Assembly (NCBI RefSeq): GCF_014596525.1
Contig: NZ_MSJP01000022.1
Coordinates: 1-64,000 of the forward strand
Reading direction: 5' to 3'
Source: Streptomyces sp. CBMA291
Lineage (GTDB): Bacteria; Actinomycetota; Actinomycetes; Streptomycetales; Streptomycetaceae
Length of the DNA: 64,000 nt
Made by a program: the position numbers and the translations under genes. Of the stretch, positions 16,792 through 25,145 are shown in pieces; the stretch's first letter is position 1, and each line of letters begins with the position of its first letter. The notes under the pieces were generated by a model. It was given only the letters and a program-made list of their open reading frames with translations, did not search any database and was not told where the DNA came from.

Positions 16792-17265
16792 GGGACGGTC
16801 CTTTCGGGGGGGGTGAAGGAGACCGGGAGTCCCGTCCCCTCGGATGTGAGGGGAGGTGGCCATGACAGCGCGTGGAGTCGTCCACCGGAAGCGGGGCGGG
16901 GGCAAACCACCTGAAGGGTGAGAGCGGAGGCGCGAGCGCAGACAGCGCGCACGCCCCGTACTACCCGGGTCGCCCCCCTGTGAGTGAAACGCTGACCGGC
17001 GTACGCGGCGCCGGGCGGCACTCCAGACCGAGCGCGGACACCACGGCCGCCGCGCACTCGTACGGGGGCACCTTCGGCCGAACCGGCGTCCCGGCGCGGT
17101 TTCCGACGGCCCTCCGTGGAGCTGGCGGAGCGGGCGCGGCCCGGCATCGAGGAGTACGCCGATGAAGCGGCCGACGCCGCCTGCCGCTTCATCAGGAACC
17201 TGGTCCGGTCGCGGAACAACGCATGCTCACGGGCATGACTCGACCGGACTCGGCCCGCGCGGCGT
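16792..17265. other. 474-bp gap with a possible gene remnant
   Basis: No intact gene is visible. On the plus strand at about 17117-17239 a short frame reads ELAERARPGIEEYADEAADA and ends at TGA; it looks like the C-terminal tail of a lost helical protein. The rest is G-rich without clear signals. Confidence 0.4.
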
Positions 17266-18459
17266 TCAGGAGGTGAGGACGGCTTCGACGTGCTCCTCGG
17301 CGAGGCTCTCCGTCGACGGCTGCGCCTTGGTGCGGCCCAGGTCGGGCAGGACTGACGCTATCCCGAGTATGGCCAGCCCGACGCCCAGCCAGAGGGTGGC
17401 CCGCAGCCCGAAGCTGTTGATGATCACCCCGCCGACCGAGGACCCGATGATCACCCCGAGGGTGATGCAGGAGGCGTGGACAGTGTTGACCAGCGACCCC
17501 GCATTGCCCACGCGCTGGACGCGTACGGTCATCGCCGGGTTCATGGTCACCCCGACCAGCCCGATGCCCATCAGGGCTATCACTGCGGGGGCGCGGAGAT
17601 GGGCGAATACCGCGAACGCGGCCAGGAAGATCGTGTTGAGGGTCAGTCCGGACAGCAGGACGGTGATGGTGTGCTTGTCGGCCAGGCGTCCGACGACGTA
17701 GTTCCCGACCACGGTGGCTGCGCCGTACGCGACGAGCAGGAGGGGGACGGCCCCCGAGGCGAACCCGGTGACCTCGGTGAGGATCGGGCTGATGTAGCTG
17801 AAGGCGGCGAAGGTCGCGCCGATGATGAGGGTGCTGGTCGACAGTGCCAGCCACAGCCGGCCGTTCTTGAAAGCGGCCAGCTCCTGCCTGAAGTTGCCGT
17901 TGCCGTTACTGCGCTCAAGCTTGGGAACGCCCGCCATCGTGGCGAGTGCGGCGATGACGGTCAGGGCGCCGACGGCCCAGAAGGCGGCACGCCAGCCGAA
18001 GTGCCCGCCGATCAGCGTGGACAGCGGCAGCCCGAGCAGGGTGCCGAGCGTCAATCCGTTCAAGACGATGGCGAGGGCGCGGCCGCGTACCTCTGGGCGG
18101 CTCAGCTGGACCGCCACCGAGATGGCGATTCCGAAGAACGCCTGGGAGGCGATGCCGGTGATGACGCGCGCGACCACCATGACCGTGTAGGAGGGCGCGA
18201 CAGCCGCGAGCACATTGCCCACCAGGAAGACCGCGAACAGCAGCATGAGTGCGGGTTTCGGGCGTATCCGTGCCAGTGCCACGGTCATCAGCGGTCCGCC
18301 CGCCGTCATGGCCACCGCGAACGCGGTGATCAGATAGCCGATTTGGGAGATGGTCACGCCGAGCGCGCCTGCCATTTCGGGCATCAGGCCGCCGACGGCG
18401 AACTCGCTGGTCACCATGGCGAAGATGCCTATGGCCAGGACGTAGATGGCTCTGGGCAA
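17266..18459 (-). CDS. MFS exporter (DHA1 type)
   Basis: 397 aa from TTG 18459, chosen because AAAGGAA stands five bases upstream; longer frames read through the operator region. Twelve membrane spans are apparent; MVTSEFAVGGLMPEMAGALGV and AMTAGGPLMTVALARI.PKPALM are typical of the Cmx/Bcr-like proton-driven drug exporters. An operator copy lies 13 bp upstream and the tetR gene follows upstream in the same direction, so TetR most likely represses this pump. Codon use is somewhat less GC-biased than neighbours. Confidence 0.88.
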   Translation of the reverse strand: MPRAIYVLAIGIFAMVTSEFAVGGLMPEMAGALGVTISQIGYLITAFAVAMTAGGPLMTVALARIRPKPALMLLFAVFLVGNVLAAVAPSYTVMVVARVITGIASQAFFGIAISVAVQLSRPEVRGRALAIVLNGLTLGTLLGLPLSTLIGGHFGWRAAFWAVGALTVIAALATMAGVPKLERSNGNGNFRQELAAFKNGRLWLALSTSTLIIGATFAAFSYISPILTEVTGFASGAVPLLLVAYGAATVVGNYVVGRLADKHTITVLLSGLTLNTIFLAAFAVFAHLRAPAVIALMGIGLVGVTMNPAMTVRVQRVGNAGSLVNTVHASCITLGVIIGSSVGGVIINSFGLRATLWLGVGLAILGIASVLPDLGRTKAQPSTESLAEEHVEAVLTS

Positions 18460-18471
18460 GGGGATTCCTTT

Positions 18472-18487
18472 TGCATCGATCGGTGTA
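18472..18487 (-). promoter_or_regulatory. TetR operator-like site before MFS gene
   Basis: TGCATCG-AT-CGGTGTA, matching five of seven positions of the second arm of the perfect palindrome before tetR. Confidence 0.6.
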
Positions 18488-18559
18488 GAACTTGGAGATG
18501 AAAAAGCAGAGGTCAGGCCAGGGCATGCGTGGCCGTGGCCGTGGCCGTGGCCGCGATTT

Positions 18560-18575
18560 TGCATCGTTCGGTGTA
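18560..18575 (-). promoter_or_regulatory. Second TetR operator-like site
   Basis: TGCATCG-TT-CGGTGTA in the upstream copy of the duplicated segment, 100 bp before the MFS start. Confidence 0.55.
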
Positions 18576-18601
18576 GAACTCGGGTATGAAAAAAGCAGAG
18601 G

Positions 18602-19195
18602 TCAGGCCAGGACGTCCATGGCCGTAGCCGCGATGGCCGCGATGGCGTCGTCGTCCTCGCCGCCTTGAGCCGCCACCCGGATCCCGGCGATCACGGCGTT
18701 GATGAACCTGGCGAGTTCGGTGGCATCGCGGACGGAGCCGATGTCTCCGTCGCGCTGCCCGATCGCGATGACGGCGCTCAGGCCGGCGACCCGCTGCTCG
18801 GTGTTGCGGTCGAGCATCAGGGCGATCTCCTGGTCGCGGCCGGAAAGCTCCGTCGTGGTGTTGACGGTCAGACAGCCGAGGCCGTATCCGTTGCGCCGGT
18901 TCTCCCTCTCCACCTGGAGGATCTCGTCGAAAAGCGCGCGGATCCGTTCGGTCGCCGGCACCTCGTGATTGTCAAGGATCCTCAGCTGGTTGGCAGTGGT
19001 GACGTCCATGTAGCGCGTGAGCGCACGCTTGAACAGCCCGCACTTGTTGGTGAAGGCGTTGTACAAGCTGCTGCGGTCCAGACCGAGCGCCTCGCACAGA
19101 TCCCTGGTCGAGGTCGACTCGTAGCCCTTCGCCCAGAACGTGCGCATCGCAGCATCCAGGACTTGGTCCTCATCGAATGATCTCGGCCTCGCCAT
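18602..19195 (-). CDS. TetR-family repressor of the MFS exporter
   Basis: 197 aa. The N-terminal helix-turn-helix reads RPRSFDEDQVLDAAMRTFW, STRDLCEALGLDRSSLYNAF, in the style of AcrR/NemR-like regulators; the C-terminal part ends in GIRVAAQGG. A perfect palindrome TGCATCG-GG-CGATGCA lies 20 bp before its ATG and degenerate copies precede the MFS gene, so it probably represses itself and the exporter. The inducer is unknown. Confidence 0.88.
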   Translation of the reverse strand: MARPRSFDEDQVLDAAMRTFWAKGYESTSTRDLCEALGLDRSSLYNAFTNKCGLFKRALTRYMDVTTANQLRILDNHEVPATERIRALFDEILQVERENRRNGYGLGCLTVNTTTELSGRDQEIALMLDRNTEQRVAGLSAVIAIGQRDGDIGSVRDATELARFINAVIAGIRVAAQGGEDDDAIAAIAATAMDVLA

Positions 19196-19214
19196 ACGAT
19201 CATGCTACCCATTC

Positions 19215-19230
19215 TGCATCGGGCGATGCA
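19215..19230 (-). promoter_or_regulatory. Perfect 16-bp palindrome before tetR
   Basis: TGCATCG-GG-CGATGCA with perfect 7-bp arms, 20 bp upstream of the tetR start; likely autoregulatory operator. Confidence 0.7.
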
Positions 19231-19370
19231 AAACGAGATGGTTCAGCGGCCGGAAGGCGGCCGGGGTGCGCTGCCGCGTCGACCACCTCGAAGGCGATGA
19301 CCTCCAGGGCCGGGTGGATGTCGTAGCCGACCGGGGCGAGGCCGATGTGCTGTCCCGAAGTTGCGTCAGC
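19216..19370 (-). pseudogene. Possible gene remnant upstream of tetR
   Basis: A minus-strand frame reads ATSGQHIGLAPVGYDIHPAL, EVIAFEVVDAAAHPG and stops shortly before tetR. Its composition is protein-like, unlike the flanking frames, but there is no start or ribosome site. Most likely a leftover of a displaced gene. Confidence 0.35.
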
Positions 19371-19478
19371 CCGCGAACCGCCATGAGAGAGAGGACGAAC
19401 CGCCTGGCCACGGGGTCAAGGGCTCCGGAGGGTTCAGAGCAACCCACGGGATGTCGCACAGTCGGCTCCGGCCGCCGG

Positions 19479-19712
19479 TCAGTCCTCCGGCGGGAACACC
19501 GGCTCGCCCGTCTCGCCCAGGGTGATCAGGATGGCCTCCACCGGGCAGCCCTCGGCCGCCGCGAGGAGGCGTTCGCCCGCGTCGGTGTCCGGGGTCAGCG
19601 GGTGGGACTGACGGGCCGCGTCGAGGAGGAAGCCGTCCGGGGCGGTGGCGGCGCACATGCCGGAGCCGATGCAGAGGCTCCGGTCGACCTCGATGTGCCA
19701 GCGGTCGCCCAT
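19479..19712 (-). CDS. [3Fe-4S]-type ferredoxin
   Basis: 77 aa. Motif CIGSGMC (C-x5-C) and a later CPVEAI give the three cysteines of a 3Fe-4S ferredoxin of the kind that feeds electrons to cytochromes P450. Its ATG overlaps the stop of the aldehyde dehydrogenase (TGATG), so both are made from one message. The partner may be a P450 elsewhere; CYP125 in this window is a possible client (inference). Confidence 0.92.
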   Translation of the reverse strand: MGDRWHIEVDRSLCIGSGMCAATAPDGFLLDAARQSHPLTPDTDAGERLLAAAEGCPVEAILITLGETGEPVFPPED

Positions 19713-21181
19713 CAGGCACCGCCCTCGTTTCCGTATCCGGCCGGCAGGTGGATCATCTTGTGCTCCAGGTACTCGCCGAAGCCCTCGGGACCGAACTCGC
19801 GCCCGAAACCGGAGTTCTTGTAACCGCCGAACGGGCCGAGCATGTCCAGGCTGAACGTGTTGACGTTGAAGGTACCGGTGCGGACCCTCCGGGCGAAGGC
19901 GACGCCCCGTTCCACGTCCCCCGTCCACACGCTGCCGCTGAGCCCGAAGTCGGAGTCGTCGGCGAGGCGCAGGGCCTCGGCCTCGTCCCCGTACGGCAGA
20001 AGGCAGATCACCGGCCCGAAGATCTCCTCCCGGGCGATCCGCATCCCGTTGTCGACCTCGCCGAAGAGCGTCGGCTCCACGTACCAGCCCCGGTCGAGCC
20101 CCGCCGGGCGCCCGCCGCCCGCGAGGACCTTGGCGCCCTCCTCCTGGCCGATCCGGATGTAGTCCAGGGACCGTTCCCGCTGGCGGCGGGCGACCAGCGG
20201 ACCGACCTGGGTCGCCGGGTCCATCGGATCGCCGACGACCAGCGCGCCCGCCGCCGCCGCGAGGGCCTCGGCGAACTCCCCGTACCGCGAACGGGGGGCG
20301 AGGATGCGGGTCTGGGCCACGCACGCCTGGCCGTTGTTCATCCACGCGGAGGGGACGATCCCGGCGACGGCGGCGGCCGCGTCCGCGTCCGGCAGGATCA
20401 CCGCCGCCGACTTCCCTCCCAGCTCCAGGGTGACGCGGGTGAGGTTGCGGGAGGCGACCTCCATGATCCGGCGGCCCGCCGCGACCGAACCGGTGAAGGA
20501 GACCTTGTCGACACCGGGGTGACCCACCAGGTACTCGCTCACCTCCCGGTCGGCGGGCAGCACGCTGAGCACCCCCTCGGGCAGCCCGGCCTCCGCCGCG
20601 ATGTCGGCGAGGATGTACGAGTCCAGGGGAGTCTCGGGCGAGGGCTTGAGGATCACCGGGCAGCCCGCGAGCAGGGCGGGCGCCAGCTTGGCGGCGGCGG
20701 TGAACTGCGGCACGTTCCACGGGACGACGGCGGCGACCACGCCCACCGGCTCACGCCGCACGAGCAGCGGCCCGAGGACACCGGCACGCCGCTCCTCGAA
20801 CGGGAAGTCACGGGCGACGGCGATCGCCGAGTCCCAGACCAGCATCGCGCCGAGCGCCTGGGCGAGGACCGACCAGGAGTACGGGGAGCCGTTCTGCGCG
20901 CTGACGGAACGGGCGATCTCCTCGTGCCGTACGGCGATGGCGTCCTTGATCCGCCCGACGACCTCGATCCGCTCCGCGAGCGGCAGCCGGGGCCAGGGCC
21001 CCTCGTCGAAGGCCCGGCGCGCGGCGGCCACGGCCCGGTCGACATCGGCCCGGGAGGCGTGCGGGACGCGCCCCATGACCTCCTCGGTGTGCGGCGAGAC
21101 GACCTCGATGACCTCGTCGCCGAGCGGATCGACCCACTCCCCGCCGACGAACAGCTTCCCGTGCTCCACAAGCCCGCTCAC
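19712..21181 (-). CDS. NAD(P)-dependent aldehyde dehydrogenase
   Basis: 489 aa from GTG 21181, with GGAAGG eight bases upstream; GTG 21190 is too close to that site. All family motifs are seen: VVPWNVPQF, LKPSPETPL, the Rossmann FTGSVAAGR, catalytic glutamate in LELGGKSA and catalytic cysteine in NNGQACVAQ, then EEIFGPVICL. It oxidises an aldehyde to the acid. The coupled ferredoxin and the upstream CTGACG palindrome shared with CYP125 and an F420 oxidoreductase point to catabolism of a lipid, terpene or steroid alcohol/aldehyde, but the substrate is not defined. Confidence 0.93.
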   Translation of the reverse strand: MSGLVEHGKLFVGGEWVDPLGDEVIEVVSPHTEEVMGRVPHASRADVDRAVAAARRAFDEGPWPRLPLAERIEVVGRIKDAIAVRHEEIARSVSAQNGSPYSWSVLAQALGAMLVWDSAIAVARDFPFEERRAGVLGPLLVRREPVGVVAAVVPWNVPQFTAAAKLAPALLAGCPVILKPSPETPLDSYILADIAAEAGLPEGVLSVLPADREVSEYLVGHPGVDKVSFTGSVAAGRRIMEVASRNLTRVTLELGGKSAAVILPDADAAAAVAGIVPSAWMNNGQACVAQTRILAPRSRYGEFAEALAAAAGALVVGDPMDPATQVGPLVARRQRERSLDYIRIGQEEGAKVLAGGGRPAGLDRGWYVEPTLFGEVDNGMRIAREEIFGPVICLLPYGDEAEALRLADDSDFGLSGSVWTGDVERGVAFARRVRTGTFNVNTFSLDMLGPFGGYKNSGFGREFGPEGFGEYLEHKMIHLPAGYGNEGGA

Positions 21182-21272
21182 GACCGCCACCTTCCCGAGG
21201 GGACGAACCCCGGCCGGGCGCCCGCCCCGAGGGGGCGGACCCCGGCCGGGGAACCCTGACGATGCCCATAGC

Positions 21273-21287
21273 CTGACGATGCGTCAG
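21273..21287 (-). promoter_or_regulatory. Palindrome CTGACG-ATG-CGTCAG
   Basis: Perfect 6-3-6 inverted repeat 91 bp upstream of the aldehyde dehydrogenase start; a direct half-site CTGACGATG lies at 21256-21264. Same architecture as the site at 421. Confidence 0.65.
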
Positions 21288-21353
21288 ACACGGTGCTTCA
21301 GAACTGATACCAGTTCCCGTCGGACATGGCCAGGGACGCGAAGCCGCCCGGGA

Positions 21354-21497
21354 TCAGCGCTTCTTGGTCTTCCGTCGTTGCGGCGGGGTCCACGCGCCCC
21401 GGTGGATCTGGCACCGGGAGTAGCCGACCATCGCGGGGTTCTTGCACGGCTTCCCCGTCGTGGTCTTGAGCGATCCACACTTGACCTGGTATGCCAC
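21354..21497 (-). CDS. 47-aa Cys/His zinc-binding-like protein
   Basis: From GTG 21497, with AGGAGG four bases upstream. Sequence pattern C-G-S-x3-T-G-K-P-C-x-N-P-A-M-x-G-Y-S-R-C-x2-H matches a small motif seen in phage and actinobacterial proteins with three cysteines and one histidine that likely bind zinc. The tail is very basic (PPQRRKTKKR). Function unknown. Confidence 0.7.
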   Translation of the reverse strand: MAYQVKCGSLKTTTGKPCKNPAMVGYSRCQIHRGAWTPPQRRKTKKR

Positions 21498-21883
21498 ACG
21501 GCCTCCTGTCGAACCGGAACGGACAGGAAGAGCGTCCTCCGGTCCGGCCGCCCCCGGAGGGGACTTCCCTCCGGCAGGCCGATTCCTCGGGCGACTCGGC
21601 CGGATCCGAGCGGTCCGCCTCCCGCGCGGGGAGAGGCGGGAGGGCGGGAGGGCGGGGCCCCGAACCCGCCCGCACCTCCGCGTCGCCGCCGCCCTTCCGA
21701 CCTTCCGCGCCGCCGCGCCGCCGCCCTTTCGTCCCTCCGCGCCTCCGCCCTTCCGGCCCTCCGGCCCTCCGCGCCGCCGGCAATCCGGCAATCCGGCAAA
21801 GGGCGCCCCTCGTCATACTGACGGACAGTCAGCTCTCGCTACCATGGCCCAACGGTCCATCCGTCACGGAGAGATGAGGACCC
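21498..21883. other. 386-bp gap with purine/pyrimidine-skewed repeats
   Basis: From about 21630 to 21800 the plus strand first has GCGGGAGGGCGGGAGGGCGG and then a pyrimidine-rich stretch of CCGCCCTTCCG, CCTCCGCCC and CAATCCGG units. No gene is visible. The MBL promoter and operator lie at the right end. Confidence 0.6.
21818..21832 (+). promoter_or_regulatory. CTGACG-GAC-AGTCAG operator-like site
   Basis: 6-3-6 inverted repeat with one mismatch, 51 bp before the MBL start, overlapping a CATACT possible -10 box. Confidence 0.55.
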
Positions 21884-22948
21884 ATGCAGGAAACCGCGCC
21901 CCAGGTCACCGCGCACGGCGGAGGCGTCTGGTCGCTTCGGGTGCCCATCCCCGACAATCCGCTCGGGCACACCCTCGTCCACGTCCTCGACACCGACCGG
22001 GGGCCCGTCCTCGTCGACACCGGCTGGGACGACCCCGCCTCCTGGACCGAACTCACCGACGGACTCGCCGCCCTCGGCATCGGCGTCTCCGACGTCCACG
22101 GGGTCCTCGTCACCCACCACCACCCCGACCACCACGGACTCTCCGGACGCGTCCGGGAGGAGTCCGGCGCCTGGATCGCCATGCACGCCGCCGACGCCGC
22201 CCTCGTCCGCCGCTCCCGCGAATCCCCGCCCGGCACCTGGCTCGACTACCTCCTCCGCAAGCTCACCGCCGTCGGCGCCCCCGAGGACCACCTCGCCCCG
22301 CTCCGCGCCGCCCGCAGCGCCCGCCGTACGACCACCCTTCCCGGACAGCGCGCCGCGCTCCCCGACCGCGAGATCGTCCCCGGCGAACTCCTCGACCTCG
22401 CCGGACGCAGACTCCGCGCCGTCTGGACCCCCGGCCACACCCCCGGCCACGTCTGCCTCCACCTGGAGGAAGCCCACCCCGCCGGACTGCCCGGCCACGG
22501 CCGGCTCTTCTCCGGCGACCATCTCCTGCCCGGCATCTCCCCGCACATCGGGCTCTACGAGGACCCCGACGACACCACCGGGGCTACGGGACAGGACGAC
22601 GACCCCCTCGGCGACTACCTGGACTCCCTCGAACGCGTCGGACGCCTCGGCGTCGCCGAAGTCCTCCCCGCCCACCAGCACGCCTTCACCGACGCCACCG
22701 GACGCGTCCACGCCCTCCTCGCCCACCACGAAGAACGGCTCGGCGGACTCCTCGCCCTCCTCACCACCCCCCTCACCCCCTGGCAGCTCGCCGAACGCAT
22801 GGAGTGGAACCGCCCCTGGGACCGCATCCCCCACGGCTCCCGCTCCATCGCCGTCAGCGAAGCCGAGGCCCACCTCCGCCGCCTGGTGAAACTCGGCCGC
22901 GCCGAGCCCGCCCCGGGCACCGACCCCGTCGCGTACCTCGCGGTGTGA
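21884..22948 (+). CDS. MBL-fold metallo-hydrolase (glyoxalase II-like branch)
   Basis: 354 aa from ATG 21884, GAGG six bases upstream. The zinc motif THHHPDHHG, preceded by LVDTGWDD, and later WTPGHTPGHVCLH, LFSGDHLLPGISPH and EVLPAHQHAF are complete for a two-metal metallo-beta-lactamase fold. The C-terminal 90 residues carry a winged-helix-like tail (PLTPWQLAERMEW, SIAVSEAEAHLRRLVKLG) as in MBL hydrolases of fatty-acid or thioester metabolism. The reaction is probably hydrolysis of a thioester or lactone. It shares its operator type with the aldehyde dehydrogenase pair transcribed the other way. Confidence 0.9.
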   Translation: MQETAPQVTAHGGGVWSLRVPIPDNPLGHTLVHVLDTDRGPVLVDTGWDDPASWTELTDGLAALGIGVSDVHGVLVTHHHPDHHGLSGRVREESGAWIAMHAADAALVRRSRESPPGTWLDYLLRKLTAVGAPEDHLAPLRAARSARRTTTLPGQRAALPDREIVPGELLDLAGRRLRAVWTPGHTPGHVCLHLEEAHPAGLPGHGRLFSGDHLLPGISPHIGLYEDPDDTTGATGQDDDPLGDYLDSLERVGRLGVAEVLPAHQHAFTDATGRVHALLAHHEERLGGLLALLTTPLTPWQLAERMEWNRPWDRIPHGSRSIAVSEAEAHLRRLVKLGRAEPAPGTDPVAYLAV

Positions 22949-22984
22949 GGCACCTCCCACCCACCGGAGGACCGGGCTACGGGC

Positions 22985-23125
22985 CGGTAGACTGGTTCGG
23001 TCGTCATCATGCCCGTACGGGGGGAAGCCGGTGGAAATCCGGCACTGACCCGCAGCCGTGAGCCGCCCCCGGGGTGGCGAAGTCGGAATGCCCCGCCCGG
23101 GACGTGACCGCCGGCACCGTCGAGG
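22985..23125 (+). ncRNA. Cobalamin (adenosylcobalamin-type) riboswitch
   Basis: The conserved core is plain: GGTTCGG.. then GGAAGCCGGTGGAAATCCGG, CACTGACCCGCAGCCGTGAG (the B12 box region) and GGAATGCCCCGCCCGG. It sits in the leader of the B12 uptake operon, about 65-200 bases before the ATG at 23190, and should turn the operon off when cobalamin is plentiful. Exact ends are approximate. Confidence 0.93.
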
Positions 23126-23189
23126 AATACGGAGCCGGAGCCTGGTGCCCCCGTGGCGTGCCGGTGCCCGGCCGCCAGGAGAGGGCCCC

Positions 23190-24440
23190 ATGATCACCGT
23201 CCGCAGCACCGCCGCCGCACTCGCAGCCGCCGTCCTGCTCGGCACCGGAGCCGCAGGCGCGGCCACCGCCGCGCCCTCCCCCTCGGCCACCGCCGGGACG
23301 CTCCCGCCGGGCCTCTACGGCACGAAGGACCCGACGTACGACGGCGTGTGGCGCCAGTCCCTCGCCTTCCTCGCCCAGCGCGGCACCGGCTACCAGCCCG
23401 CCGACCAGGCCGTGGACTGGCTGCTCGGCCAGCAGTGCGAGGACGGCTCCTTCGCCGCGTACCGCCCCGAGCCCGGCACGCCCTGCGACGCCAAGACCAT
23501 GCGGGACACCAACGCCACCGCCCTCGCCGTCCAGGCACTCGCCGCCGTCCGCCGCCAGAGCGCCGACGCCGAGAAGGTCGACAAGGCCGTCGAGACGGGC
23601 ACCGGCTGGCTGCGGAGCGTACAGAACAAGGACGGCGGCTGGGGATACGGCGAGGGCGGCGCCTCCGACGCCAACTCCACCTCGATCGTCATCGGCGCGC
23701 TCGCCGCCACCGGGGTGAAGCCCGGCTCCTACACCTCCGCCGAGGGCCGCACCCCCTACGACGCCCTCCTCACCTTCGCCCTGCCCTGTTCCGACAAGGA
23801 CGGCGCGGGCGCCTTCGCCTACCAGCCCGACAAGAGCGGCAAGCTCCTCGCCAACGACGACGCCACCGCCGCCGCCACCCTCGCCGGACTCGGCAAGAGC
23901 GTCGTCGCCACCAAGGCCTCCCCCGACCAGCCCACGAGCTGCGCCGACCTGTCGAAGCCGACCGTCGAGCGGGCCGCCCTCAACGGCGCCTCCCACCTGG
24001 CCAAGGCCCTCGCCGCCACCGGCCACCTCGCCCTGCCCCCGATGCCCGGCGCCACCGACACCACCGAGCGGCCCGACTTCGGCAACACCGCCGACGCCGT
24101 CGTCGCCCTCGCCGCAGCGGGCGCCGCCAAGGAGGCCAAGCCCGCCCTGGAATGGCTGGAGAAGAACTCCGCCGACTGGGCGAAGGAAGGCGGACCGGCC
24201 GCGTACGCGCAGCTGATCCTCGCCGCCCGCGCGACCGAGACCGACCCCCGCGAGTTCGGCACCACCGACCTCGTCGAGCAGCTCAACGCCTCCGGTCCCA
24301 CGCCCAAGACCCCCGACACCTCCACCGCCGGCAGCGCCGCCGACGGCGACGACTCCGGCTTCGACGTGTGGTGGATCGTCGGCATCGGCACGGTCGTCGG
24401 CGTCGGCATCGGCTTCCTCGTGAGCGGCCGCAAGAAGTGA
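23190..24440 (+). CDS. Surface prenyltransferase/intrinsic-factor-like alpha-barrel protein (B12 capture candidate)
   Basis: 416 aa. Signal peptide ([23 protein letters not shown]), then repeated helical units with [24 protein letters not shown] and [17 protein letters not shown], the terpenoid cyclase/prenyltransferase repeat fold that also forms the alpha domain of intrinsic factor and transcobalamin. A Ser/Thr/Asp linker leads to one C-terminal membrane span ([18 protein letters not shown]) with a GRKK end, so the protein is anchored outside. It is the first gene after the cobalamin riboswitch and is coupled (GTGA) to the next gene. I infer that it binds or hands over B12; homologues are usually annotated only as prenyltransferases. 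Confidence 0.85.
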   Translation: MITVRSTAAALAAAVLLGTGAAGAATAAPSPSATAGTLPPGLYGTKDPTYDGVWRQSLAFLAQRGTGYQPADQAVDWLLGQQCEDGSFAAYRPEPGTPCDAKTMRDTNATALAVQALAAVRRQSADAEKVDKAVETGTGWLRSVQNKDGGWGYGEGGASDANSTSIVIGALAATGVKPGSYTSAEGRTPYDALLTFALPCSDKDGAGAFAYQPDKSGKLLANDDATAAATLAGLGKSVVATKASPDQPTSCADLSKPTVERAALNGASHLAKALAATGHLALPPMPGATDTTERPDFGNTADAVVALAAAGAAKEAKPALEWLEKNSADWAKEGGPAAYAQLILAARATETDPREFGTTDLVEQLNASGPTPKTPDTSTAGSAADGDDSGFDVWWIVGIGTVVGVGIGFLVSGRKK

Positions 24441-25138
24441 CGGCGATCCGCAGGACCGGCGCCCGGCTCGCGGGCGCCCTCGCCGGAGCGCTCCTCATAC
24501 TCGCCGGAACGGCCGCCGCGCCCGCACAGGCCGCCGGATACCGGTACTGGTCGTTCTGGGAAAGCGCCGGCGGAAAGCCCTGGACGTACGCCACCCAGGG
24601 CGCCGCCACCGCCCGGCCCGGCGACGGCGACCTCGTCGGCTTCCGCTTCGCCGTCAGCAGCGGCACCTCCGACGCCACCAAGCCCACCACCGCCCCCGGC
24701 TTCACCACCATCTGCGGCGACGCCACCCCCAAGAGCGGCGAGAAGCGCGTGGGGGTCGTCGTCGACTTCGGCGGCGCCCAGGACGCCCCACCCGGCGAGA
24801 ACCCGCCGCAGCCGCCGGTCCGGGTCGGCTGCGCCGTGATCCGCGAGGACGCGAGCGCCGCCGAGGCCCTCGCCATCCTCGTCAAGCCGCTGCGGTACGA
24901 CAGCTCCGCCATGCTCTGCGGGATCGCGGGCTACCCGGCGCGCGGCTGCGGCGAACAGGTCGCCGAGCAGACCGCCTCCCCCGCCCCGGACACCACCGCC
25001 ACCGCGCCTCCTGCCGCCACCGACGGCACCGACGGCACCGACACGGGCGGCGGTCCCTCCTTCGGCGTCCTCGCGGGCGGCGCGGCCGTCCTCGCCCTGG
25101 GTGGCGCGGCGGTCTGGAAGGGCCGACGACGCGGATGA
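24437..25138 (+). CDS. Surface protein resembling the small C-terminal domain of transcobalamin (DUF4430-like)
   Basis: 233 aa from GTG 24437, overlapping the previous stop by 4 bp. Signal peptide with APAQAA cleavage site, then [25 protein letters not shown] and [15 protein letters not shown], a pattern recalling DUF4430/intrinsic-factor beta domains (W..Y..G..GDxVxWxF). Four cysteines could form disulfides. A Thr/Ala/Asp linker and C-terminal membrane helix with GRRRG anchor it. Together with the alpha-barrel protein it could form a split transcobalamin-like receptor (inference). Confidence 0.75.
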   Translation: MTAIRRTGARLAGALAGALLILAGTAAAPAQAAGYRYWSFWESAGGKPWTYATQGAATARPGDGDLVGFRFAVSSGTSDATKPTTAPGFTTICGDATPKSGEKRVGVVVDFGGAQDAPPGENPPQPPVRVGCAVIREDASAAEALAILVKPLRYDSSAMLCGIAGYPARGCGEQVAEQTASPAPDTTATAPPAATDGTDGTDTGGGPSFGVLAGGAAVLALGGAAVWKGRRRG

Positions 25139-25145
25139 TCCCGGC

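Larger units (their letters stand above)
18469..18611. repeat. Duplicated 54-bp operator segment (18469-18522 and 18557-18611)
   Basis: Two copies begin TTTTGCATCG and run through GAAAAA.GCAGAGGTCAGGCCAGG with few differences. The second copy includes the last codons of tetR, so the first is a duplicated tetR end plus promoter. Between them lie four GTGGCC hexamers. Confidence 0.9.

Noticed and set aside
18460-18564. Longer MFS reading frame starting at 18564
   Set aside because: It reads through the duplicated operator and a His-Gly hexamer repeat; TTG 18459 has a proper ribosome site and begins at the first membrane helix.
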